NCBI GenBank assembly: GCA_031216915.1
Contig: CM062289.1
Coordinates: 448,408,910 to 448,472,909 of the forward strand
Length of the DNA: 64,000 nt
Reading direction: 5' to 3'
Source: Pictodentalium vernedei
Taxonomy: Eukaryota; Mollusca; Scaphopoda; Dentaliida; Dentaliidae
Shown: positions 13,101 through 25,100 of the stretch, piece by piece
Layout of the letters: the number at the start of each line of letters is the position of its first letter
Position numbering within the stretch: position 1 is the stretch's first letter
Made by a program: the position numbers and the translations under genes
The notes under the pieces: model-generated
What the model was told of the DNA's origin: nothing
Database searches by the model: none
What the model saw: the letters and a program-made list of their open reading frames with translations, nothing else

Positions 13101-16100
13101 GTATCAATTCCGGGCGATGTGCTTCGGACTGAATCTAGCACCCTGGGCTTTCACTCGGGTAATGAACTCGGTAATGATCTATTTCCGAGCTCATTCGTCT
13201 GCGGTAACGTCGGCCTACCTGGACGACATTCTTCAGAGGTACGGCAACGAGTTAACGCTTCAGAACGATGTTCAGAATCTACTTATATTGCTCCGACGTC
13301 TTGGTTTTATAGTAAACGAGGAGAAGTCGGATCTGGTGCCGTCCAAGTCATTCACACATCTGGGAATGAGCTTCGAGACGCACAACAATCTCGTTCGTCT
13401 GCCGTTAACCAGAGCGAAATTAGTCAGTTGTTACGCTCGCTATTGTCTGCACGCAGACAAAGTCACAGCGAGAGAATTTATGAGACAGATAGGGGGCGGT
13501 TACGCACGCGTCCTCTCCAAATTTTCTTGACTCAGAATTGGAGTGTGAAAATTCATTCGCTCGACGTAGACGTTCTCTTGTCAGATCAAGTGAAACAAGA
13601 GATTCAGACTTGGGCAAACATTCAGTGGTTAACTCAGGGAGTTCCGCTGCAGTTGCCGGATCCGAGTTTTACCATTATGACGGATGCCAGTCAAACAGGT
13701 TGGGGTGCATCATTGATCCCAACGGATTCGAGATGCCAGGGTCTTTGGGATCCGCAATTCCTGTGCAAGCACATAAACATCAAGGAAATGATGTCAATTT
13801 GGCTTGCGTTACGTCATTGGATGGACATTATTCACAATGCTCATGTCCAAATCCTATCCGACAATACGACAGTAGTGGCGTATATACGGAATCAGGGAGG
13901 CACTCATTCAGTTCCGTTGTTCAATCTAACGGAAAGAATCCTTCTGTTTGCGCTAGAACATCAGGTTCTTCTTTCGGTCCGTCACATACCGGGTCGTCTG
14001 AATGTGCTAGCAGACTCCCTTTCACGAAAGGGTCGCTTGTTGCCGTCGGAGTGGACTCTCAACAAACAAGTATTCAATCAGATTTGCTACCAATGGGAAC
14101 GGCCAATGATAGACTTATTTGCGACACATCTCAACAATCAGTTGCAGACGTATGTGTCTCCGTGTCCGGATCCAAGAGCATTTGCAGTAGACGCTCTGTC
14201 GATCCCTTGGGACGGAATGATAGGATATGCATATCCTCCAGTGCCGTTAATTCAACAAGTATTGCTAAAGATAAAACAATCTCAATGCAAGATTCTGTTG
14301 GTAGCATCTCTGTCGCCACAGAGACCGTGGATAAATCTACTCAGGTGTCTGTTGTGGGACCTACCGCGAAAGCTTCCTCCACGGGAGGATCTTCTTTCGA
14401 AGGGGAAATCGCGTCAACTCCATCACAACCCGCAAGGTCTCAACCTTCACGTTTTTCCGTTGTGCGGTCCTTCTTGCATGGCAAGCACTTTACAGGACGA
14501 GCAGTGGACGCGATTTCTAACTGTAGGAGGACCTCCTCTTTTCGCTAAACTATGCGGCTAAGTGGAAGGTTTTTCGTCGATGGTGTAGGGATCATTCTGT
14601 AGATATTTTTGATCCCTCTATACCAGACATTGCAAACTTTCTAGTATACTTGTTTGACGAAATCAAACTGCAGCCTGTTACTATTAAGGGTTATAGGTCT
14701 ATGTTATCTGATACCTATGCACATCATGATAGTTTACAAATTGGATCTAATGTCTCTTTATCTAAGTTGGTTAGAAACTTCTCGATAAATAGACCCAGAA
14801 CTCTTAGATTAATTCCTAAATGGAATTTAGCTTGGGTTCTTCTTAAATTGAAGGAAAAGCCATTTGAACCTCTTGGGACAGTAGATTTCAAATTCTTATC
14901 TTATAAGACAGCTTTTCTCTTAGCTTTCTCTTCTGCTAGAAGAGTCGGTGAGCTTCATGCTCTGTCGGTGGATGATTCTCACTATCGTAGTGTCGGGAAC
15001 ACTATCACCTTCACTACTAATGTGGGTTTTTTAGCTAAGAATCAGGCTCCTAATAAATATCTGGAACCTATTGTTATTAAGGCTCTTCCGTCTTTAGACG
15101 GGCGTAGGCCTTTACTCTGTCCTGTTAGAGCATTACCTATCTATAAACAGAGATCTCAGTTTATCAGAAAGGGACGGAAACGTTTCTTTCTGTCTTTGAT
15201 GCCTAATAGAAGGGACATTTCGGTCCATTCTATTGCTAGATGGATTCAATTAACTATCCGTACTGCTTATGAGAGTTTATCTTCTTCTCAGCAGTCTGTG
15301 CTTAAGATTTCCGCTCATGAAGTAAGAGCTCTTGCTACTTCTTGGGTTTATGCTAATAGTGTTGCTATTACAGATTTAATGAAGGCTGCTTATTGGTCTC
15401 AGCCATACACATTCACGAATTTTTATCTCAGAAATATTGAGTCCATTTCTGGAGACCTGCATTGTTAAGGTCCGTTATCTGTTGCTCAGAATGTCGTCCA
15501 CTAAACAGTTGCAACTATAGTTATGCAGGCTTTCTGTTCCAGCAGTGACTCCGTCCGGCTGCCCTCTTCGATCTGGGCTATTTGACCCAGGGCAAGGGGA
15601 AGGGGGGGGGGGGGGGGGGGTGTTCCCTCAGGTCACCTGCTTTATAGTGAAAAGCAAGGGAATGCCTCCTCCAAAGTCAGTATTTCTGAGTCGCTTCCGG
15701 GATGGTTTTAAAGTGTAATATTAATGTTAAAATTCATTCATGTCTTATTTTTAAAGTGTAGCTCGGTGTGAAGCATTTGTATATGTCAAGTGTCAAACGG
15801 GCTTTAATATACAATACTCGGACACTTTTAAAAGATTATAAAGAGTCTCAATTCTCTGGACTACTTTATTTATTGGCTTACTTTAAAAATAATTAGTATA
15901 AGGGTTATACTGGATGTTAATAGAGAACATGAATATTATTGTGCTCAATTATTAAGGGTATTGTATCTTTCTAATTTAATATTAAATAAGAAAGATACAT
16001 GTAAAGCCTAATACTCCTTTTCTCCTTAAGGGGTTACCTCTTTATTATATAGTTGAGCTTATTGGATTTTCCTCTATGTCCTAGGCCCTCCAGCCTTTTT

Positions 16101-19100
16101 ACTATTCAGCTAAGTCTGGGTCATTGGTACAGTATAAAAATGTTAAAAAATTTATAGTAATTTATATATTTTTTATACTTACCAATGACCCAGACGGGGA
16201 TGGCCCTCCCAGGAGTTGGGAACTCTTGCCTCCCCGCTGAGTACATAGCGCTGACCAGGCACTGCCAGTAAGAATGATAATTGGCGCCAATTTCGGGACG
16301 TCCTTGACACTGCGCATGCGCAGTGGGGGCGTAGTATGGAGGTCCTATAGGACATGATTTCTTTTGGTTTTGGATGCAAATTTTGGGGATTGGGGGGCAA
16401 AATTTGTGTTTGGCCCTGGTTTTGTTAGAGTTAGCACCAGCTAAGTCTGGGTCATTGGTAAGTATAAAAAATATATAAATTACTATAAATTTTTTAACTT
16501 TTCAGTGTTTTCCTCTCTCCCTTTCCTTTAAGTCCACTCTTGCTATTCTCCCATGCTTTTGGCATAGTTTCTGTAATTATTATTACTAAAATTTCTTGGG
16601 AGTTTTAGCTGAATAACAGAATGAATTCTGTTCTTTTCCCCATGTTTACGTCTTCACCTAGGGGTGGTTAGGCGTTGTGTTCTGCATCTACCATCTGATG
16701 TTCTGCAGTTTCTCCCTTGGAAGTCTCTGTTTTGCATCAGATAGTGTATTTTTGGTAACTGATTTCGGGCCTGGGTGCCTGGAGTCTTATTTTAGTGTTT
16801 TTACACTCATTGTTTACATTTACAACAGCCCTCTGTGTGAGGGGGGGGATTTCTTGAAAATAATATCTTGATGTTATTTTAATCATAACTAGATACATTA
16901 TTATTGTTTGTAAGTGTTGAATAAATTGTTTAAAATATTTTTAAAATTTTTGTCCACACTTAGGCTTGGGATCCATTGGGGCTCAACGTTACTTTTCAGA
17001 AACTTGGGCTGTTCTGAAAAAATATTTTTTTCAAAATATTTTGATTTCAATTATTTTTTCTATATTAATGGATCATATTATTATTATGTATTTTGATTGC
17101 CAGGGGTTGGTGCGAGTACCAGGACTTTGTTTTCTTTTCACATTGAAAGGATTTTGATCAATTGTAATAAAAGGAAGTCTTCCTCTGACTTTTATAATCA
17201 TTCTATATGTGGTCAGTGTACTCGCATTAACTCCTGTTCTGTATCGTATGATTTCGATGAGAACATGGGAAGCGTATGTCACGGTATGTTAGTGGGGAAT
17301 TGGACATTCCGGTCCTTTCCCTGCAGGGTCACTCTACTTTATCAATTTCTATTTCAGACGATCAAGATTAGGGTGATGTATCTGTGATGTCTTCCAACAG
17401 TGTGCCTCCGTCGTCACAATTAATGAAGGGCTCGCAGAAAAGTGCTCATGTAAATACGCCAGTTGCCTAAGAGGACCCTAGTAGGTTCGACGGCCTTTGA
17501 CGTCCGCTAGCTCGCCCGGTGTAGCATCCATTCATCGAATGGTTCGGCAGCCGGGTTCGTCCGTTGCGGTCTAGAAGGAGTTTTGGGGTGATGCGAGCAC
17601 TATAAATCAACCAAATGCACACCCAGTGACGGCGGATTAGAGGGAGAACGGAGGAAGCCTTTTAGTCCGGTTCATAGCTCGTTCTGGTCCATCCGGACGG
17701 CGAGCGAGAGAGGCCCCTCTCTCGTACAACAACATCTGCCCCCAGATGTTGTGGTACGAAATGTTTCGCATTCGGAGCATACGTCCGTCGCTCGGGACGC
17801 TCCGACATATAGTCAGTCCGGAGAGACTGTCAATAAGGCTTCCTCATTCTCATGGTAGCGCACACGACCGCTCTTGGCTACGTGACCTCGGATATCCAGT
17901 CAGCTTCGCCAGTCAGAGAATCATCGGCGACCAGGTCACACCATCCGGTAGCCAGGGACACGAGGCCTGCAGACTCCGGCCGTTCGCATAGGAAAGTGTG
18001 CGGGAGTCAACGTACACGGAGCTTCCGGCGGCAATGCTTCGTAAGACCGCTACTGCACAGGCCTCGGGGACGGACATGCTTTCCTAAATAGCACAGCTTA
18101 TCGCAGCATCCCAGCATCAACTGAATCTGTCGCATATGTTTTATCCGACGATGCTGGGTCGGGACGCTCCGCGGAAGCGGGTACGGCCGTCCGAAAATTT
18201 CATCTGGTCCGACGGGATACCGAAAGGGATTCGGAGGATTTCAAGCTTTCCCTTTCGGAACAACATATGCTGTTGTGTATGTCATCTGACTTGATCTTCT
18301 ACAGGTTCTTTCGTCGGACCAGAATGCTGCGATGCCGGATAAGAAACTGATAGCGTCGGTGGACTTAGAAATTTTTGGTTCGGTTCAGGGACATCGTCCC
18401 TCAGTTCCGACATAGTCCAATAATGTCACACAAACTTTCGAATTATTGAACGACGCTATATATTTATTATTATATGCTTGCTATTAGCAAGCATTTCTGG
18501 TTTCTTGTTCGCAAAGTTACGGAGATGTCTTTCAAAAGTGTGCCTCTGTCGTCATAGTTAATGAAGAGCTAGCGGCAATAAGTGCTCATGGAATATGTCT
18601 ATCGCCTAAGAGGTCCCTTGTAGGATCGACGGAGTGACATTCGCTAGCTCACCCGGTGTAGCGTACGTTCATCGAATGGTTCGGCTGCCGGGTTCGTCAG
18701 TTGCGGTCTAGGAAGGAGATTTGGGTGATGCGAGCACTATAATTACTTTAGTACTCACCCAGTGACGGCGGATTGAGGACAGATCGGAGGAAGCCTGTTA
18801 GTCCGGTTCCTGGCTTGTCCAGGTCCGTCCGGGCTGTGAGCGAGAGAGGTCCCTCTCTCGTCCAACAACATAGGGGACCGCATGTTGTGGTTCAGATATT
18901 TTACATTCGGAGCATATGTCCGTCGGTCGGGACGCTCCGTTATATTGACAGTCCGAGAGACTGTCGATAATGCTTCCTCATCCTCACAGCAGGGCACACG
19001 ACCACACATTGGCTACGTGACCTCGAGTATCCGATCAGTTTCGTCATTCAGTGATTCCACGGCGAATAGGTCACGCCATCCGGTAGCCAAGGGACACGAG

Positions 19101-22100
19101 GCCTATACACTCCGTTCACTCGCATATTAGTAGTATGCACAGGGTAACGATCACGGAGCTTCCAGCGGCAATGCATTGTAGGACCGCTTCTCCACAGGCC
19201 TCAGTGACGGACGTGCTATCCGAGTTAGCACAGTTTTTTCGCAGCATCCCAGCAATCGACAGTTTCTTAGTCGAATCAAGAATTATCTGACGGTGCTGGG
19301 TCGGTGCGGTCCGCGGTTGCATCAGGTACGGACGACCGAACGCTTTATAGGGTCCGACAGGATGGCGAAAGGGATTCGAAAGATTTCGAGTTTTCCCTTT
19401 CGTAGCATCGGAAGCTGCCATTCATACCTTCCGGCATTATCTTCCAGTGATTGTTATTTCGGACTACATTGCTGCGATGTTGGATAAGAGACTTATCGCG
19501 TCATTGGACACATTATTTTGGATCGGTTCAGGGACATTGTCCCTGACTTACCGACACAGTCCAATAATGTCATTAGAACATGTGTATTATTTATCGACGC
19601 TATATATACATATAAGCCTGCTACCAAGCATGATAGTTTAGTTTCTTGTCCGCAATGCTCATTTCTGCCTTTTTATCATTCATACGAATAATTTATTTTG
19701 GCAGAACAGGGCATACCGAGAGTTCATATGCGTCTAGATGGCGTGGTTAAAGACTGGAAATATTCTTTTTCGCCGTCTATGTCTTTTCCAACCACAATGT
19801 TGGAAACGACAATGATGTCTAGTAGACTTAACTTAGATGCTTTATCATACGTAATCCACCTTACTGAGGCGTTATCATTACGTCTTCAAGAAAAGAATTA
19901 CGGGATATTATCCTCAATGTGATTTCTTTTGAGGGCAGTAGTTTGTTCACGTATAACTCCGCCCTTCAGTGGCTGATTGGAGTTGGTTAGACGTGACGCA
20001 GCCCTAGCTACATCCACGCGCGTGGATAGTAAGGTGAAGAACTCTCTCAGAGTCGCTTCGTTCTCGGAGAAGCTTCTCTTCGACGGCAACTTTTCAGCAA
20101 TCCATGAATTGCTCGATTTACACGTTCTCTTGTCTATCTAGTGTTGCAAGAGATTCAGACTGGGGCAAACATTCGGTGGTTGACTCAGAGAGTGCCACTG
20201 CAGTTGCCGGATCCGAGTTTTATAATTATGACGGTTGCCAGTCAAACAGGTTGGGATATAATATTGATCCCAACGGATTCGAAGTGCCAGGGTCTTTGGG
20301 TTCCGCAGTCTGTAAGCAAGCACTTATCTTCCGCGGAATAATGTTTTTTTAGGCTTGCTTTATGTCATTGGATGAACATTATTCAGAAACGCATGTCCAA
20401 ATCCTGTCCGTTAATTCGACAGTAGAGGCACTCATTCGTTTCCGTTATTCAATTTAATGGAAAGAATCCTTCTGTTTGTTATAGTACACCAAGTTCTGTT
20501 TCGGTCCGTCATATTCCGGGTCGTCTGATTGTTTTACCGGACTCCCGTTCACTTATGGGTCGCTTGTTGCCGTCAGAATGGACTCTCAACAAACAAGTAT
20601 TCAATCAGATTTGCTATCAATGGGAGCGCCCAATGATAATTTATTTACGACACAGCTTGCTAATCAATTGCAGACGTATGTGTTTGCTTGTCCGGATCTC
20701 TGAGCTAATGTTGTTAACGCTCTATTGATCTAATAGGACGGAATGATAGGATATGCGTATCCTCCGGCGCTGTTGTTTCAGCAAGTATTGCTAAGATAAA
20801 CAACCACAATACATTTCTGTTGATAGCATCTCTGTCTTCACAGAGACCGTGGGTAAATTTACTCTGATGTCTACTGTGGGACTTAACGCGAAATCTTCCT
20901 CAATGAGAGGATTTTTTTTCGCTGGGTAAAATCGTGTCATCTTTATCACAACCTGCAAGGTCGCAACCTTCACGTATTCCGTTGTGTGGTCCGTATTGCA
21001 TTGTAGCATTGTACTGGACGAGCTTTGGACGCGATTTCTTACTATAGGAGATCCTCTTCTTCGCTATTCTATGCGGCTAAAGTGGAGGCTCTTCCGTCGT
21101 TGGTGTAGGGATCACTATGTTCATATTGTTGATCCCTCCATACTAGTCATTGCAACTTTTTAGTATACTTGTTTGACAAGATCTACTGCAGCCTGTTATT
21201 ATTAAGGTTATAGGTTTATGTTACCTCATACCTATGCACTCTATCATAGTTTACAATTGAGTCTTATGTCTCTTTATCTAAGTCAGTAACTTTTTGATAA
21301 ATAGACTTAGAATCATTAGATTAAATTCCTATATGGAATTTAACTTTGGTTCTTATTTAGCTAAGTAGTCATTTGAGCCTCTGGAAACAGTAGTTTTCAA
21401 ATTCTGACCTTTTAGACAGTGATTCTGTTGGCTTCTCTTTTACTGAAGAGTCAGTGAGTTTCATGCACTATCGGTGGATGATTTTCACTTTCGTAGTTTC
21501 GGAATCACTACTTCCTTTACTATTTAGGTTGGATTTTTGCATAAGAGTTAGGCTCCTAATATCCGGAACCTATTGTTATTAAGGTCCTTCCGTCTTCGTA
21601 CGGGCATAGGCCTTTACTCTGTCTGGTTAGAGTTTATGTATTTATAAACAGATATCTGTTTATTACTACGGGCGTAAACTTCTTCTGTCTTTGATGCCTA
21701 TTAGAAAGACGTTACGCTCCATTCTATTGCTAATGGATTCGATTAACTATCGATACTGCTTATGGTATATCATTGACTCAGCAGTTGTGTTTGAGATTTC
21801 GGCTCATGAAGTAAGAGTTCTTCTACATCTTGGGCTTACATTAATAGTGTCGCTATTATAGATTTTTGAAGGCTGCTCATTGCGCTCAGCCATCCACATT
21901 CATGAATTTTTATCTCAGAAATCCATTTCTGGAGGCCTCTATTGTTAGGTCTATTATCTACTGCTCAGAATGTCATTCACTTAACAGTTGCTACTATAGC
22001 TAGGTAGGCTGTCTGTTTCGGCAGTGACTCCGTTCTGCTGCCCTCTTCGCTCTGGGCTATTTGACCCAGGGCAAGAAAAAGGGGGGGGGGGGGGAGGGTG

Positions 22101-25100
22101 TTCCCTTGGGTCACCTGTTTTACTATGAAAACAAGGGGATACCTCCTCCAGAGTTAGTAATTCTGAGCTGTTATTGGGATGGTTGTTTAGTGAGAAGTTT
22201 ATGTTTTAAAAATTCATTCAAGTCTTAGTTTTTAAAGTATAGCTTTTGAATATAGCATGTGTCAACGGACATGATTATGCAATCCTCAGACACTTTTAAG
22301 GAGTATAAAGAGTCTCTATTCTCTAGACTTACTTTATTTATTGGCTTACTTTAAAAATTATTAGTATAAGGATTATACTAGATATTAATAGAGTACATGG
22401 ATGTATGATGCTCAATTTTGGAAGGTGTTGTATCTTTCTAATTTATCATAAATAAGAAAGATACATGTAAGGCCTAATACTTCTTTTTCCCTAGAGGGGA
22501 TGACTCTATTTTATATAATTGAGCGTATTCCATCTTGCTCTATGTCCTTGGCCTTCCGGCCTTTTTACTATTCAGCTATGTCTGGGTCATTGGTACAGTA
22601 TAAAAATGTTAAAAAATTTATAGTAATTTATATATTTTTTATACTTACCTATGACCCAGACGGGGATGGCCCTCCCAGGAGTTGGGAACTCTTACCTCCC
22701 CGCTGAGTACATAGCGCTTACCAGGCACTGGTTATTAGAATGATTAATGGCGCCAATTTCGGAATGTCCTTGACACTGCGCATGCGCAGTAGAGGTGAAG
22801 TGTGGAGGGCCATTCAGGACATGTTTTCTTTGGTTTTAGATGCAAATTTTGGGGATTGGGGGGCAAAATTTGTGTTTGGCCCTATATTTTAAGAGTTAGT
22901 ACCAGCTATGTCTGGGTCATTGGTAAGTATAAAAAATATATAAATTACTATAAATTTTTTAACTTTTTGAGAATCTGGTAAGGGTTGGTTCCGGTTTTTT
23001 CTCCACTGAGAACTGGGAAAAAAAAAAACCCAAAATATTGTGTATACAGTACAAGTCAAAATAAGCTGTAGCATAACTGCAATAAACTCAGAAGACTGCA
23101 GCTTCTGCCCTGACAAGATCAGAATCTGACATTTTCTGGAAACGCCATCAGTGAGAGCTTTCCAGAAAATGATATCAGCTTCTGGTCTTATCAGTGTAGG
23201 AAGAGAAAAGATACATAGTTTATAAGATTATCCTGCACAACTTACTTTGACTTGTACTGTAAAACAAGTGCAACTGTAGGTTGATATCTTCGGCTGTAAT
23301 CTAATTGTTTGATACATGTTGACAGATTGTTTAGAAAATCTAGGAAAGTTTGTTTGTTATCTTGCAATCATGTCACCTCAGATGACAGTAATTATTGTAT
23401 ATCTTTTAAGATTCCTGTAACCCTTTACCTATCCAAAAGCAATTTTGAATGAGAATACTGTCTGAAAAAAATGGAATTTTCAAAATATTTTAAACCCTTT
23501 TTTTACTGATTTTTTTTGTTGAAACAGAATTCATAAATGTGTGCTTTTTCAAGAAAAAGGCCAAATGGTTTGAAAAAACTTAATGTGACTGATGACTGTA
23601 ACCCCCTCTACCAGTGATCCTTATTTTAATCTTCATCAGGTTGCAATTAAGGCTGCAATTGTGGCTTATAGTTACTATAGAAACCCTATAGGAAATCACA
23701 TTTTCGTCATCTTCACTGAAAGTACTGAGCCAGTGTGAACCAGACTTGGCAGGCATTGTCTATGAGAGATTCTCTACAACTGTTACTCATTTTATTCCTG
23801 TTGGGTGAAAAAACGTGGCCACCAGAAGCATTCTTTGATTCTGATTGGTCAATTTTGAAAACTCTTCTCCTCTGAAACCACAGGGCCAAATGTTTTTGAA
23901 ACTTTGGATGGTTGATAACTGGGACACCCTCCACCAACCTTCCTCATTTTAATGTTGATCGTTTTGCAAACATGGCCACAATTGCGGTTTATAGTTACTA
24001 TAGAAAAAAACCTATAGGAAATCACATTTTCATCTTCTCTCTGGAACTATTGAGCTGACGTGAACCAAAACTTGGCAAGAATGGTCTATATGAGGCCCTC
24101 TACAAATGATCCTCTTTTTGTTCCCATTGGCTGGAAAATATGGCCACCAGAGACATTCATGATTCTGTTTGATGGATTCAAATGTTTTGAAACTTAACGT
24201 GATTGAAGACTGGGACACCTTCTACCAATGATCCTCATGTAATTTTGATGTAATGTTGCAAACATGGCCACAATTGCAGCTCATAGTTACCATGGAAAAC
24301 CTATGGGAAATCACATTTTTATATGTATTTGCAGGTGAGCGATTACAGGCTCTGTAGATCCTCTAGTTATCTACTCACTCTTGAATGGATTATATGCGTC
24401 TGTCCATCCATGCATGCATGCATCCATCTGTGCATTCATCCATCCACAACAATATCTCAACATTGAGTGGATGGATTTCAATGAAATGTGGTATGAGGGA
24501 TCCTTGTGACAAGCCGCTCCTTCACGTGTTATACAAAAGTTGCCCACGCATTTTTCACGAGTGTTACGGTCCTTACTTTGTCATTTTTTCATGATTTTTT
24601 GGTCCTTAGTTTGTTTTTAATTCATTTATGCTTCATCGCGTAGCATTTCCTCCACCTGTTAAACTGCCCAACATGAGGTGACCCGAGTTGTCAAAAGTGC
24701 CATTAAACCTAAACAAATAAATGAATTTGCCGTTGTGCCCAAATTAGACTGATCTAAGAGTCGGTTATGTGGAACAAAAATGGTTAAAAATCTCTGCGCC
24801 CTCAAGGGTTAAATCACTTCTTATGAAATAGGATAAAAGAAAAGCATAAAAAGAGACTTGAGTCTGTTATGCCCCTTAACTTGGGAACATCTTTGTAAGA
24901 CATTGGTTTATGGCTGTGAATTTGATGGTATTTAACTCTTTGCATGTTACTGTTGGATATTCAGGCCCAGCTTAGAGTTTGTCTTGTTACTGAAATAAGT
25001 AATAAGTTAACCATATTTTCTCCCTGTAAACCAGTGTAAACTGAAAGGATTTTTTATGATTTCTTGTGTTACATTTAGATTAATTTTTCATCGAATCTAG

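Larger units (their letters stand above)
9407..16498 (+). mobile_element. DIRS retrotransposon copy A (young, nearly intact, 7.1 kb)
   Basis: Inverted terminal repeats at 9407-9610 and 16271-16498, and an internal complementary region at 16108-16195. The coding order is Gag-like ORF1, RT/RNase H/methyltransferase-like ORF2 and an overlapping tyrosine recombinase ORF. DIRS elements integrate by their recombinase without target duplication, and none is seen. The 5' stretch 9611-10493 is non-coding leader. The insertion point in copy B lies between GTTACACTG and CAGTGTTTTCC, sequences adjacent in the other copies. Ends are given to within about 5 bp. Confidence 0.88.
8955..22963 (+). mobile_element. 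DIRS retrotransposon copy B (old, interrupted by copy A)
   Basis: The left terminus (ATTTTTATACTGTACCAATG) and 450 bp of 5' sequence run to about 9406. Copy A then intervenes, and B resumes at about 16499 with CAGTGTTTTCCTCTCTCCC, continuing to its own ICR (22574-22661) and right inverted repeat ending TTTTTTAAC at 22963. Without A it is about 6.9 kb. Reading frames are riddled with stops and frameshifts, ORF1 is partly duplicated and the RT region is deleted, so it is a dead, much older copy. Confidence 0.85.

Noticed and set aside
13538..14548. 336-codon open frame overlapping DIRS ORF2 as an extra gene
   Set aside because: It is Ser/Thr/Gly-rich, without domain signatures over most of its length. 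Its far end leads into the recombinase, so it was kept only as the upstream part of that frame, not as a separate gene.
9407..16498. Crypton or Ngaro-type element
   Set aside because: Reverse transcriptase and RNase H are present (not Crypton), and the ends are inverted with an ICR, not split direct repeats (not Ngaro).
9407..16498. LTR retrotransposon or endogenous retrovirus
   Set aside because: No direct long terminal repeats, protease, DDE integrase or envelope; a tyrosine recombinase with R, HxxR and Y is present.
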